From: an uncultured Myxococcaceae bacterium
Lineage (GTDB): Bacteria > Myxococcota_A > Polyangia > Polyangiales > Ga0077539
Assembly (NCBI GenBank): GCA_945952225.1
Contig: CAMFHP010000028.1
Location: 1-64,000 of the forward strand
Length of the DNA stretch: 64,000 nt
Direction: 5' to 3'
Shown: piece after piece, positions 26,186 through 34,491 of the stretch
Layout of the letters: every line of letters starts with the position of its first letter
How positions within the stretch are numbered: position 1 is the first letter of the stretch
Made by a program: the position numbers and the translations under genes
Notes under the pieces: model-generated
The model's database searches: none
Seen by the model: only the letters and a program-made list of their open reading frames with translations
Told to the model about the DNA's origin: nothing

Positions 26186-29104
26186 ATGAGCGATCCCAGT
26201 TCGATCGGTCTGCCGCGCCGGGCGTGGGGCGTGGTGTTCGCCGCAGCGTTGCTTCTCACGGCGTGCGACGACGCGCCCGTCGTGAGCGGGCTCCTCGTTC
26301 CGCGCGATGCGCGCGCCGACGCGGCGATCGACCGTGCGGACGTTGCCGACGCGGCGTTCGACGGCGCCGAGACGCCCGACGTGACCGACGCGCCCGACGT
26401 GCTGGACGGGTCCGATGCGCCCGACGTGCTCGATGCACCCGCACGCTGCACCGGCGACGGCGACTGCGCGGGCGATCCCGCGGGCGCCGTGTGCGACCTC
26501 GCGTCGGGCCGCTGCGTCCAGTGTCTCGCCACGCGCGACACGTGCCCGGTGGACCAGCACTGCGACGACGCCGCGAACCGCTGCATGCCCGGCTGTCGCA
26601 GCGACGAGGGATGCGCGCCCGTCCCCTCCGACGACGGCGGCCTCGGACCCGCGCGCTATTGCGACACCGCCTCGCACACCTGCGAAGCCTGCCTCGTCGA
26701 CGCCCACTGCCCGTCGGGAACGCGCTGCGCCGGACGCACCTGCGTGCCCGGCTGCACCGACGATTCGCGCTGCGCGAGCGGCGAGCGATGCTGCAACGGC
26801 GCCTGCGTCGACCCCGCACGCAACACCGACCACTGCGGCGCCTGCGGACGCGTGTGCACCATCGCACGCGGTGAGGCTGCGTGTGTCTCCGGGGCCTGCG
26901 CCGTCGCGCGATGCACGGCGCCCTGGGCCGACTGCGACGGAGACCCCGCCAACGGCTGCGAGGTCGACACCCTCGCGACCGACGCCCACTGCGGACGCTG
27001 CGGCACCGCGTGTGCGCCCCGCGCGAACGGCACCAACACCTGCGTGATGGGCGCGTGCGCCGCCACCTGCAACGCAGGACGCGCCGACTGCGACGGCGCC
27101 TCCGACGACGGCTGCGAGGTGTCGCTCGCCGACGATGTGCGCCACTGCGGCGCGTGCGGACGTGCGTGCGACCTCGCCCACGCCACCGCGGTGTGCGCCC
27201 TGGGTGCGTGCGCCATCGCGCGCTGCGACGCGGGATGGGCCGACTGCGACGGCAACCCCTCCAACGGCTGCGAGGTCGACACCACCTCCTCGCTCGCCCA
27301 CTGCGGACGCTGCGGATCCGCCTGCGCCACGCCCGCGGGCGCCACCGCACGCTGCGCGATGGGGGTGTGTGCCATCGCGTCGTGCATGGGATCGCGCGCC
27401 GACTGCGACGGGCTCTTCGCGAACGGCTGCGAGACCGACCTCGCGTCGACGGTGTCGTCGTGCGGCGCCTGCGGACGCGCGTGCTCGCTCCCCCGCGCCA
27501 CGGCGGCGTGCACGGCGGGCGTGTGCGCGGTGGCGGCCTGCGACGCGGGCCAGGCCGACTGCAACGGAGACCCTTCCGACGGCTGCGAGACCGACCTCAC
27601 GCGCACGGTGACGGCGTGCGGCGCGTGCGGGCGCGCGTGCTCCCTCGCGGGTGCGACGGCGGCGTGCGTGGGCGGGCGTTGCGCCATCGCGCGCTGCGAC
27701 GCGGGGCGCGCCGATTGCGACGGAGACCCTGCGAACGGCTGCGAGGTCGACCTCCGCGGCGACGTGCGCAACTGCGGCGCGTGCGGCTCGGTGTGCATGC
27801 TCGCGGGCGGCACGAACGTGTGCGTGGCGGGCGCGTGTCGTGTGTCGGCCTGCGCGGTCGGACGCGGCGACTGCGACGGCAACACGGCCAACGGCTGCGA
27901 GACCGACACCACGCGCACGGTCACCCACTGCGGCGCGTGCGGCGCCGTGTGCCCCGCGCTCGCCCACGCGACGACGGCGTGTGTGGCCTCGGCGTGCACG
28001 CTCTCGCGCTGCGACGCGGGATGGCTCGACTGCGACGGCAACCCCTCGAACGGCTGCGAGGTCGACCGCGCCTCCGACGTGAACCACTGCGGGGCGTGCG
28101 GGATGCGCTGCGCGCCGCGTCCGAACACGGTGGCGACCTGCGCGTCGGCGACGTGCACGTGGGCCTGCGCGGCGGGCTTCGCGGACTGCGACGGCAATCC
28201 CGCGAACGGCTGCGAGGTCGACACGCGCACGAGCACGGCGAACTGCGGCGCGTGCGGAACGGCCTGCGCCGCGCCCACCGGCGGAAGCGCCGCGTGCACC
28301 GCAGGGCGCTGCGTCTACGCGTGTCCGTCGGGGCAGACGAACTGCGCGGGCGTGTGCCGTGTGCTGGCGACCGACGTGACGAACTGCGGCGCGTGCGGAC
28401 GCCTCTGCGCGTTCTCCAACGCGACGGCGACGTGCGTGGCGGGCACCTGTTCGATCGGTGCGTGTGCGACGGGCTACGCGAGCTGCGACGGCAACGCGGC
28501 CAACGGATGCGAGACCGACACGCGCACGAGCACGGCGAACTGCGGCGCGTGCGGAACGGCCTGCGCGCCCCCCACGGGCGGCACGGCGGCGTGTGTGGCC
28601 TCGCGGTGCACGTCGACGTGTCCGACGGGGCAGACGCTGTGCGGCCGCGCGTGCGTCGACACGCTCAACGACGCGCGGAACTGCGGCGCCTGCGGACGTG
28701 CGTGTGCGGGCACGCAGGCCTGCGCCAACGGCGTGTGCGTGAACAGCGGAACGTTGCGCATCACGCTCACCTGGGACCGCGCCGGCGACATGGACCTCCA
28801 CGTGGTTCCGCCGTGCGGCACCGAGCTGTTCTACGGGCGCACGCGGGCGTGCGGCGGCGTGCTCGAAGCCGACAACACCACGGGCACGGGCCCCGAGAAC
28901 GCCTGGTGGGCCGCAGCGCCGCCGACGGGCGCGTGGCTCGTGTGCGCGGTTCCGTTTGCGATCACCGGGAGCACCACCGCGACGGTGCGCGTGTGGCGCG
29001 GCGCGACGCTGCTCCAGACCTTCACCGGCGTGCGCGCAGCCTCCACGGGCAACGCGGCGTGCACCCGCGCGAGCCCGAGCTTTCTCGGAGCCTTCACGCT
29101 CTAG
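26186..29104 (+). CDS. Large Cys-rich repeat lipoprotein with C-terminal DUF2135-like domain
   Basis: The signal sequence ends in lipobox LLTAC (Cys27), then an Asp/Ala linker with repeated DAPDVLD. From about residue 90 the protein is a chain of Cys-rich modules: four irregular ones, then roughly ten repeats of an ADCDGxxxNGCExD unit each followed by a CGxCG unit. The last ~110 residues form a beta domain, LRITLTWDRAGDMDLHVVPP, like the DUF2135/YfaP-type domains. It is probably a long disulfide-stabilised stalk on the cell surface presenting a small beta domain. ATG 26186 has GGAG 7 bp before it. No enzymatic residues are recognisable. Confidence 0.8.
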   Translation: MSDPSSIGLPRRAWGVVFAAALLLTACDDAPVVSGLLVPRDARADAAIDRADVADAAFDGAETPDVTDAPDVLDGSDAPDVLDAPARCTGDGDCAGDPAGAVCDLASGRCVQCLATRDTCPVDQHCDDAANRCMPGCRSDEGCAPVPSDDGGLGPARYCDTASHTCEACLVDAHCPSGTRCAGRTCVPGCTDDSRCASGERCCNGACVDPARNTDHCGACGRVCTIARGEAACVSGACAVARCTAPWADCDGDPANGCEVDTLATDAHCGRCGTACAPRANGTNTCVMGACAATCNAGRADCDGASDDGCEVSLADDVRHCGACGRACDLAHATAVCALGACAIARCDAGWADCDGNPSNGCEVDTTSSLAHCGRCGSACATPAGATARCAMGVCAIASCMGSRADCDGLFANGCETDLASTVSSCGACGRACSLPRATAACTAGVCAVAACDAGQADCNGDPSDGCETDLTRTVTACGACGRACSLAGATAACVGGRCAIARCDAGRADCDGDPANGCEVDLRGDVRNCGACGSVCMLAGGTNVCVAGACRVSACAVGRGDCDGNTANGCETDTTRTVTHCGACGAVCPALAHATTACVASACTLSRCDAGWLDCDGNPSNGCEVDRASDVNHCGACGMRCAPRPNTVATCASATCTWACAAGFADCDGNPANGCEVDTRTSTANCGACGTACAAPTGGSAACTAGRCVYACPSGQTNCAGVCRVLATDVTNCGACGRLCAFSNATATCVAGTCSIGACATGYASCDGNAANGCETDTRTSTANCGACGTACAPPTGGTAACVASRCTSTCPTGQTLCGRACVDTLNDARNCGACGRACAGTQACANGVCVNSGTLRITLTWDRAGDMDLHVVPPCGTELFYGRTRACGGVLEADNTTGTGPENAWWAAAPPTGAWLVCAVPFAITGSTTATVRVWRGATLLQTFTGVRAASTGNAACTRASPSFLGAFTL
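26920..28740 (+). repeat. Coding repeat array of Cys-rich modules
   Basis: Roughly ten copies of a ~120-180 bp module encode ADCDG-x3-NGCE-x-D followed by a CGACG unit. Copies are diverged but keep phase and cysteine spacing. The two modules around 28240 and 28540 share the identical peptide RTSTANCGACGTAC and near-identical DNA, indicating recent duplication of this segment. Confidence 0.8.
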
Positions 29105-29168
29105 TCACGGCGGTTGCGAAGGGAGTGTCGGGCGGAGGGTGGCGCGAGGAGGCGACGCGCCCGGGGGG

Positions 29169-30041
29169 CTACGTGTTGCCGCCCTGAACGGGGGCCTTGC
29201 GGCGCGCGCCGGTGCGTTCGGCGGTGTAGGCCGTGTAGGCCGCGGCGCGCTTCTCATCGCGGCGGAAGCGGAACGTCCCCCGCGCGCACACCAGACGATC
29301 GAGGGCGGCGAGCGTCCAGAAGGCCACGTTGCGCGCGCGGAGCGCCTCGCGGGCCGTCGCCGTGAGCTGCTGCACCGTGGTTCCACCGTCGTCGGTCGTC
29401 GTGCGCTTGCCGACGCGCGCCGCGTGGAAGGCCGCGAGCGTCGCCTCGACCTCGTCGACGCGCTCGGCGGTGATCTCGGTGTCCGCGAGCTTGTCGGCGT
29501 GCTTGCGGGCGAGGGCGACGAGCCGCTCGACGTCGTGTTCGAGGTCGTCGTCGTCGTCGACACCGCCGATCTCGTCGAGCTCCTTCTGCGTGCGGTCGTC
29601 GGTGGCGAAGAGTCGCAGCGCGCCGAAGAGGTCTTCGCGCCCCTCGGTGAGCGTGGTTCGCACGCCCGCCACCGTGCCCGTCGACCCGGCGCCGCGCGCC
29701 TTCACCCACGCGGCTTCTGCATCGCGCAGCGCCTTCGACGCCTCGCGGAGCTGCGTCGCCGTCTCTGGACCAATCTTCACGAGCGCGAGCTCTCCGGCAT
29801 CGTGCTCGACGGTGTTCGCCAGCGTCTCGGCATGGCGTGTGAGCAGCGTGACCTTCGCGTCGGGTGACGTGTCCTGCTTCGGGTGCACCGGGGTGGCGAC
29901 GGGCGCCTTCTTCGCGACGGCCTTCTTCGCGACGGCCTTCTTCGCGACGGTCTTCTTCGCGACGGCCTTCTTCGCGACGGCCTTCTTCGCGACGGTCTTC
30001 TTCGCGACGGCCTTCTTCGCAGCAGTCTTCTTCGTTGCCAT
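29169..30041 (-). CDS. Histone H1-like Lys/Ala repeat protein with acidic helical domain
   Basis: The first ~45 residues are MATKKTAAKK followed by seven AVAKK/TVAKK pentapeptides, as in the tails of bacterial histone H1-like and AlgP-type DNA-binding proteins. The remaining ~240 residues form a helical domain with an acidic run (GGVDDDDDLEHDVERL) and a terminal Arg-rich FRFRRDEKRAA. It likely binds or compacts DNA through the tail; the C-terminal domain is not familiar to me. The start ATG has AAGGAGGG 7 bp upstream, a strong ribosome site. It is read in the same direction as the DUF262 operon, 135 bp after it. Confidence 0.75.
   Translation of the reverse strand: MATKKTAAKKAVAKKTVAKKAVAKKAVAKKTVAKKAVAKKAVAKKAPVATPVHPKQDTSPDAKVTLLTRHAETLANTVEHDAGELALVKIGPETATQLREASKALRDAEAAWVKARGAGSTGTVAGVRTTLTEGREDLFGALRLFATDDRTQKELDEIGGVDDDDDLEHDVERLVALARKHADKLADTEITAERVDEVEATLAAFHAARVGKRTTTDDGGTTVQQLTATAREALRARNVAFWTLAALDRLVCARGTFRFRRDEKRAAAYTAYTAERTGARRKAPVQGGNT
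29907..30011. repeat. 15-bp tandem repeat coding for AVAKK/TVAKK
   Basis: Seven in-frame 15-bp units on the minus strand encode the order AVAKK, TVAKK, AVAKK, AVAKK, TVAKK, AVAKK, AVAKK. The pattern of one T unit per three suggests a 45-bp higher-order duplication. Such arrays change length by slippage, so strain-to-strain variation is expected. Confidence 0.92.
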
Positions 30042-30176
30042 GACGGACCCTCCTTGCGTGACAGGATCACGCCCGCGCTCGCCCTGGTTCAAGCGCGAAG
30101 TTCAGCGGCGGTCGCAACGCTGTTGCGGCCGATGGGGTGGAAGCCGTACGGGCCTCCTCCATCGTGGCCTGCCGCG
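30042..30176. other. Gap between the histone-like gene and the DUF262 operon
   Basis: No reading frame. A hairpin CGCAAC-GCT-GTTGCG lies at 30113-30127, about 50 bases past the end of the leftward three-gene operon; it has no T-run, so termination is uncertain. The rest may hold the promoter of the histone-like gene. Confidence 0.35.
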
Positions 30177-31127
30177 CTATCGCTTCGTGATCTTCGGGCC
30201 GACGTACACCACGAATACCGGAAGACTCGCGGTGATCGGCTCGCTGTAGTGAACGCGCATCTGGGGCGTCTTCACCTTGCCGTGCCACGGGCAGAACAGG
30301 GTCTCGCCGGGCTGCGTGGGATGCGGGAAGGTCAGCTCCCTCGCGAACTCCGATTTCTCGCCCTCCGACGAATCGGAAAACCACGCCTTCTCGCCGACAA
30401 AATGCTTCTGGCGCAGGACCTGTCCGTCTGTTGTGAGGGCCCCATCGGCGCCGAAGCTCTGTTTCAGTGTATGCAGGACTCGGAGTCGATCCAGCAGTCG
30501 GCCTGCAACTCCCGGGTGAAACGGCAGTCCGCGTAGCGGCGCGAACGCATTGTCGGCGAAGACAAGGGCAGTGCAGGTGGTACGTGCACGCTCGCTCAAC
30601 GCCTCCCACGATGAGATCTCCGGCTCTTGCGCCCCGAGCCACGCGCGTACCGCTGACGCTGTCGCGTGATTGGAAAGCGCAATCTCTACGCGTCCGACGT
30701 CCTCCACACGGGTCACCGTGAGCGGGTCGGACGCCATCTTCGACGGCACCATGCTCGCTGCAGCAACGGGCGAATCGGCACTCCGATGGGCGAGTTCACC
30801 CAGCGTCCAGTCGGTCACGATTTCATCGACGCACTCAAACCACGTGTCGGGCAGGTGCTGACGGTCATCTTCGAGGAAGGGGCCCTCCGTCGTAAGCCAC
30901 CGGAGCATGAGGCGTCGGCGGTTGTCTTGAGGCGGGAGCTTGTACAGCAGCGACTCCAAAGTGGACGTGTCGCACACGAGCCGATGGAGCACCTCGCTCC
31001 GACAGTGGAGGACCGTGTTGTGATCCGTGGCCGCCTTGCGGAACTCAAGCAGCCGCTGCACGACCCCCGAACCTTCGTGCTCCGCAAATTGACCATGGAG
31101 AGAAAGTTCGTTGAAGCCGAGATACAT
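30177..31127 (-). CDS. Third protein of the DUF262/ATPase operon, family unrecognised
   Basis: This 316-residue cytoplasmic protein has no signal or membrane helix. Its N-terminal half is helical (VVQRLLEFRKAATDHNTVLH, LESLLYKLPPQDNRRRLML) with a Trp/Glu-rich turn near 90-110. The C-terminal half includes FHPGVAGRLLDRLRVLH and ends in beta structure, FCPWHGKVKTPQMRVHY and PVFVVYVGPKITKR. The CPWHGK...RVHY element looks like a compact conserved core that could coordinate a metal or nucleic acid. It begins 2 bp after the ATPase stop and has a GGGGA ribosome site, so it is an obligate part of the operon. It could be the effector or a specificity subunit; that is inference. Confidence 0.8.
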   Translation of the reverse strand: MYLGFNELSLHGQFAEHEGSGVVQRLLEFRKAATDHNTVLHCRSEVLHRLVCDTSTLESLLYKLPPQDNRRRLMLRWLTTEGPFLEDDRQHLPDTWFECVDEIVTDWTLGELAHRSADSPVAAASMVPSKMASDPLTVTRVEDVGRVEIALSNHATASAVRAWLGAQEPEISSWEALSERARTTCTALVFADNAFAPLRGLPFHPGVAGRLLDRLRVLHTLKQSFGADGALTTDGQVLRQKHFVGEKAWFSDSSEGEKSEFARELTFPHPTQPGETLFCPWHGKVKTPQMRVHYSEPITASLPVFVVYVGPKITKR

Positions 31128-31129
31128 GG

Positions 31130-32314
31130 CTATTCCCCGAGGCCTGCAAGGTAGTTGAGGTCGCGGTCGAACTGGTCGAAGAAACCTCCGGGCCAGTGAT
31201 CAATGTTGCCCTCCGCATCCACACGCGGTGACACGACCTGCGCAACGCGCTTCTGTCGCGCGAGCGCGCGCTCACGAAAGAAGTGAATGGCCACCTCGTC
31301 GGGGGCGATCACGCGGTCGCGTACGGCCCGGCGCACACCATTGAGCACATGGTCGGAGTGCGTCTCCACCACGACCGTGACACCGCATGCTGCGACGCGC
31401 GCGAGAAAGGCGCCGATTGCTGCCTGCCCGGCTGGGTGCAGGTGGACTTCGGGGTTCTCGACCACGAGCATGCGTCCGAGGGACGCCCGCACGCCGGCCA
31501 CGATCAGCGGGAGCAGATGGGTGATGCCGTAGCCCACATGCTGCGGACGGTGGAAGTTCGTCTCGTTGCTGGTGCGGAAGCCCAGCGTCAGCGCACTTGC
31601 GTTGGGGACCCGGTCGATCTGAAACACGACCCCGGGGAAGAAATGGTCGAGCCACGCCTGCGTCTGTGCGCGCACGGTCGGCGGGGTGTTCTCGCGGCAC
31701 ATCGCAGGGGCGACGCGCTCATCGCCGAACCACCAGATGGCGCCTGGCGCCCGCTCTCCGTGTACTCCGACGGTCTGGTGCCACGCCTCGGACCCGAGCT
31801 TGTAGGTTTCCCGCGGCCCCAGTCGTTCGGCACCGACGTGGTCGAGCCTCCTGAGCACCTCGCGAAGTGCGCGCGCGGCGTCGCCGTCCAGCGTGGTTGG
31901 CAGAAGGCCCTGATACGCCGTGGCCGTCGCGCTGCCATGTTGGGTCAACGTCCGGCCGTCGCTCCAGGCGAGGGCGTGGACGGGAACAGACACCGCGTCC
32001 CGCGACGGCTCCTCGGGGTTACCGAAGCGCCAGCGCGCCGAGAAGTTTGCGCCAGCGACGCCGATGCCGAACGAGCGCCGACCATTCACCTTGTCGATCA
32101 CGTCGGCGACGGTGCCCAGTTGCACAGATGTACCGTCGAGAAGCAGAGAACCCGACCATTCGGCCTCGCTGACAGATTGGTGCAGCAAGGCAAGCGACTG
32201 CACCACCGTCGATTTCCCCGAGGCGTTGATGCCCGAGAGGAGCGTGAGGGCGCCGAGCGGAAGGGTCAGGGCGTCGAAGCACTTGAAGTGCTCCAGAGAG
32301 AGTTCACGGATCAC
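31130..32314 (-). CDS. OLD/ABC-like AAA ATPase, DUF3696 type
   Basis: This 394-residue ATPase begins with a strand ELSLEHFKCFDALTLPL and has Walker A GINASGKST at 28-36. A long insert follows, then GYGITHLLPLIVAG (261-274), Walker B plus signature RMLVVENPEVHLHP (281-293) and the switch ETHSDHVLNGVRRAV (317-331). The C-terminus, ending WPGGFFDQFDRDLNYL, is typical of the DUF3696 branch, which often pairs with DUF262 proteins in genome islands. Relatives are SMC/Rad50-like sensors or motors in defence systems. The GTG start overlaps the DUF262 gene by 11 bp. There is no TOPRIM domain, so it is not a full OLD nuclease. Confidence 0.87.
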   Translation of the reverse strand: MIRELSLEHFKCFDALTLPLGALTLLSGINASGKSTVVQSLALLHQSVSEAEWSGSLLLDGTSVQLGTVADVIDKVNGRRSFGIGVAGANFSARWRFGNPEEPSRDAVSVPVHALAWSDGRTLTQHGSATATAYQGLLPTTLDGDAARALREVLRRLDHVGAERLGPRETYKLGSEAWHQTVGVHGERAPGAIWWFGDERVAPAMCRENTPPTVRAQTQAWLDHFFPGVVFQIDRVPNASALTLGFRTSNETNFHRPQHVGYGITHLLPLIVAGVRASLGRMLVVENPEVHLHPAGQAAIGAFLARVAACGVTVVVETHSDHVLNGVRRAVRDRVIAPDEVAIHFFRERALARQKRVAQVVSPRVDAEGNIDHWPGGFFDQFDRDLNYLAGLGE

Positions 32315-33413
32315 CGAGCACCTCCCGGACAGCCTCCGCGACGAGCGTGAACCTCGTCCGCACGCGGTCCGTCTGATTGGTCCCGTAGGCGACGGCAGCC
32401 GTGAACTCGGAGTTTCTCATGAGTTTGAAGAACGCGAGGCGAAGTTCCTCTCTCGCTGCGTCGACGCGGGTCGGTGCGTAACGCCCCAGCGCGGTGCAGA
32501 GCACATCGAACAACGCAACATTGAACCGCGATCCCTTCGTCTCCCCCTCGACGTGTCGTCGGAACGCCATTCTGTCGAACAACTGGATGTTGTTCGTCAG
32601 TCCGCGATCGAACTCGTGAGCGAGTGCAGCACGCTCCGCGTCACTCAACTCATTGAGGCGCTTCAGCGCATCGCCGAGAAACTGATCCATGTCACCGCGG
32701 TAGGTCTCCCACCCGAGGAGCCGGAACGCGGCGTACCGGTTGACCAGCTCGCGGTCGCGCATCGAGAGGCGCATGTCATGAAAACTGCCGCGCGAGAACA
32801 ACCGCTCGAATTCCGGCGAAGCGACGCGATCGCGAAGCCAGCGCGTGCCAGGGCCATTGTACAGGCAATTGCGCATCTGCTGTCGCGACAAGGGTACGCC
32901 GCCGTTGACCCGCTCGAAGATGTCGAGACGTACGCGCTCCGGCACCTTCGCATCGATGATGTAGAGGATCAGGTTCGTGTCTTCGATGCGATTCTGGAGT
33001 CGCATCTCCAGATCCTTAAAGCGCTTGTTTTTGAGCTCCGGGTGCTCAAGCGCCAGTCTCAGATCGTTTCCGACGAACCTCTTGAAGGTCGTAAGACGCT
33101 GCAATCCGTCGACGACCACCAGCTTCCCATCGGGATTTTCTGCCAGGTACATCACGGGCAGCGGGATGCGCAGGAGGACTGACTCAATCAAGCGGCTCTG
33201 ACGTTCCGGTTCCCAGACGAACGCTCGCTGAAAATCGGGATCGAGGATGAACTGCTCACGCTCGATGCGCCGCAGCACGTCATGCACAGTGCGCGACTCG
33301 TTGCGAATCATCAGGGAGTCGAGCGGGTAGTCGCTGAAGCCATCGGAGTGAAGCGGTTCATCACTACCTTCGAGTCCATCTGCATCCCGTTGCGTATCGT
33401 GGTCGGTCGTCAT
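32304..33413 (-). CDS. DUF262 (GmrS-N/ParB-like) protein, first gene of a putative defence operon
   Basis: This 369-residue protein contains a DUF262 domain: DFQRAFVWEPERQSRLIES (60-78), then VVVDGLQRLTTF (99-110) whose DGLQR is the family's DGQQR nucleotide-binding signature, and FERVNGGVPLSRQQMRN. DUF262 domains are ParB/Srx-related NTPases that supply nucleotide-dependent control in type IV restriction (GmrSD) and phosphorothioate-sensing (SspE) systems. The HNH-type DUF1524 nuclease found in GmrSD is absent, so cleavage must come from a partner if it occurs at all. It is the first gene of a leftward operon. A 60-base sample (32401-32460) has only 32 G/C, far below the neighbours, which supports horizontal origin. 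Confidence 0.88.
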   Translation of the reverse strand: MTTDHDTQRDADGLEGSDEPLHSDGFSDYPLDSLMIRNESRTVHDVLRRIEREQFILDPDFQRAFVWEPERQSRLIESVLLRIPLPVMYLAENPDGKLVVVDGLQRLTTFKRFVGNDLRLALEHPELKNKRFKDLEMRLQNRIEDTNLILYIIDAKVPERVRLDIFERVNGGVPLSRQQMRNCLYNGPGTRWLRDRVASPEFERLFSRGSFHDMRLSMRDRELVNRYAAFRLLGWETYRGDMDQFLGDALKRLNELSDAERAALAHEFDRGLTNNIQLFDRMAFRRHVEGETKGSRFNVALFDVLCTALGRYAPTRVDAAREELRLAFFKLMRNSEFTAAVAYGTNQTDRVRTRFTLVAEAVREVLGDP

Positions 33414-33540
33414 GGTGTGTCCCCGGGGGATTGATACACCGAACGGGTCACGCCGCGTAGCGTTCGCGACACGGCGGCCGTGTTCCCTTGTGGGCTTGAG
33501 GGGCGCGAGGCATTCCTCGCTGGGCTGCGGAACCCGCCGC
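33414..33540. promoter_or_regulatory. Likely promoter region of the DUF262 operon
   Basis: This noncoding stretch directly precedes the first gene of the leftward operon and is less GC-rich than the surroundings near its start. A GCGAGG-CATT-CCTCGC hairpin lies at 33505-33520. I see no clear -35/-10 pair. Position alone makes it the probable promoter. Confidence 0.35.
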
Positions 33541-33781
33541 CCGTCGTACGCACCGGCCCGCGCGTCGTACGCATCCGCCCGCCCGTCGTACGCAGCCGCC
33601 CGCGCGTCGTACGCACCCGATGCCCGTCCTACGCAACCGCCCGCGCGTCCTACGCAAGCGCCCGCGCGTCATACGCACCCGCCCGCGCGTCATACGCAAC
33701 CGCCCGCGCGTCGTACGCACCCGATGCCCGTCATACGCACCGGCCCGCGCGTCGTACGCAGCCGCCCGCCCGTCGTACGCG
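33541..33781. repeat. Noncoding array of ~12 imperfect 21-bp tandem repeats
   Basis: About twelve units follow one another without spacers. The core is CCGCCCGCGCGTCGTACGCA with one variable base in front (21-bp period). Two units (33616-33635 and 33720-33739) are 20 bp with a CCCGATGCCCGTC start, so the reading frame shifts and the array is not simply coding. The ten full units vary mainly at the first base, at one C/G position, and at GTCG/GTCA/GTCC. Every unit keeps TACGCA (last one TACGCG). The array lies between the end of the zinc-ribbon operon and the DUF262 operon promoter. Confidence 0.9.
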
Positions 33782-33798
33782 CCCTGCGCTCTGTCTGC

Positions 33799-34491
33799 TC
33801 ACCCCGCGCGATGGAGCGCGAGCGACCACAGGCGCACCTGCCCGCGCGACCCGCGCACGCACGCCGCGTGGAAGCCCGGCGCGCCGAAGCCGAGGTGCGC
33901 GGTCTCGATGCGCAGCACGGGCACGTCGTTGACGAGGCCCACGAAGAGCGAGTCCGCCGCGCGCAGCTCGACGCGGTTGCGCTCGCCCGGAGGACGCACC
34001 GCCGCGTGCGCACGCCACGCGACGATCGCCTCCTCGTGCAGGTGCTCGAAGGACATGAGCCGCTTGTGGAACGCGAACGCGCGCCGCGCGGGGAACACCG
34101 TGAACGCGTAGGCGAGGGTGGTCGCGCCGAAGTCCTGCGCGCGGTGCAGCGCGCCGAACGCGCCGCCCGCATCGACGGCCTCTCCCTCGACGATCGCCAC
34201 CGCGTCGCGCAGCGCCGGACCGAAGATCCCGACGCATCCCTCCGTCACCTCGAAGGTCCGATCGACGCCGTGGCGCGAGGGCGCGACGCGCTCCGTCTCG
34301 ATCGTGTCGTGGGTGTACGTCCGCAACGGCGTCGCGTCGCGCGTGCAGTCGATGGCCAGCACCCGCTCGCCGCGGACGATGTCGAGGCCGCGACGGTCCC
34401 AGTGCTGGGGCGCGTGGCAGTAGGCGCAGTGCGGCGCGCGTACGCCGAGGGGCGCGCCGCAGTTGTCACAACGGACGACGGCGGCGATCAC
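33799..34491 (-). CDS. Zinc-ribbon protein with jelly-roll-like domain (second of pair)
   Basis: This 230-residue protein begins at a GTG with a zinc ribbon, VRCDNCGAPLGVRAPHCAYCH. A middle segment follows and then a C-terminal beta domain with NRVELRAADSLFVGLVNDV, resembling a concanavalin-like sandwich in the position where DUF1080-type domains have 'vel..n.i.vyvng'. It has no signal peptide. It is a paralogue of the gene upstream, whose stop it overlaps by 4 bp (GTGA), so the two are translationally coupled. The role is unknown; zinc-ribbon plus lectin-like domain suggests binding rather than catalysis. Confidence 0.6.
   Translation of the reverse strand: MIAAVVRCDNCGAPLGVRAPHCAYCHAPQHWDRRGLDIVRGERVLAIDCTRDATPLRTYTHDTIETERVAPSRHGVDRTFEVTEGCVGIFGPALRDAVAIVEGEAVDAGGAFGALHRAQDFGATTLAYAFTVFPARRAFAFHKRLMSFEHLHEEAIVAWRAHAAVRPPGERNRVELRAADSLFVGLVNDVPVLRIETAHLGFGAPGFHAACVRGSRGQVRLWSLALHRAG

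Noticed and set aside
29907..30011. Mobile or CRISPR-like repeat
   Set aside because: The repeats are in frame with a Lys-rich N-terminal tail and are fully explained by coding.
31130..32314. OLD-family nuclease
   Set aside because: Walker motifs are present but no TOPRIM domain follows; the C-terminus matches the DUF3696 branch.
32304..33413. GmrSD-type type IV restriction enzyme
   Set aside because: Only the DUF262 part is present; the DUF1524 HNH nuclease is absent here and in the neighbouring genes.
33541..33781. CRISPR array
   Set aside because: Units are contiguous without unique spacers, and no cas gene is near.
33448..34111. Arg/Thr-rich proteins encoded by the repeat array
   Set aside because: The 20-bp units shift the frame, several frames are open at once, and no ribosome site precedes them.
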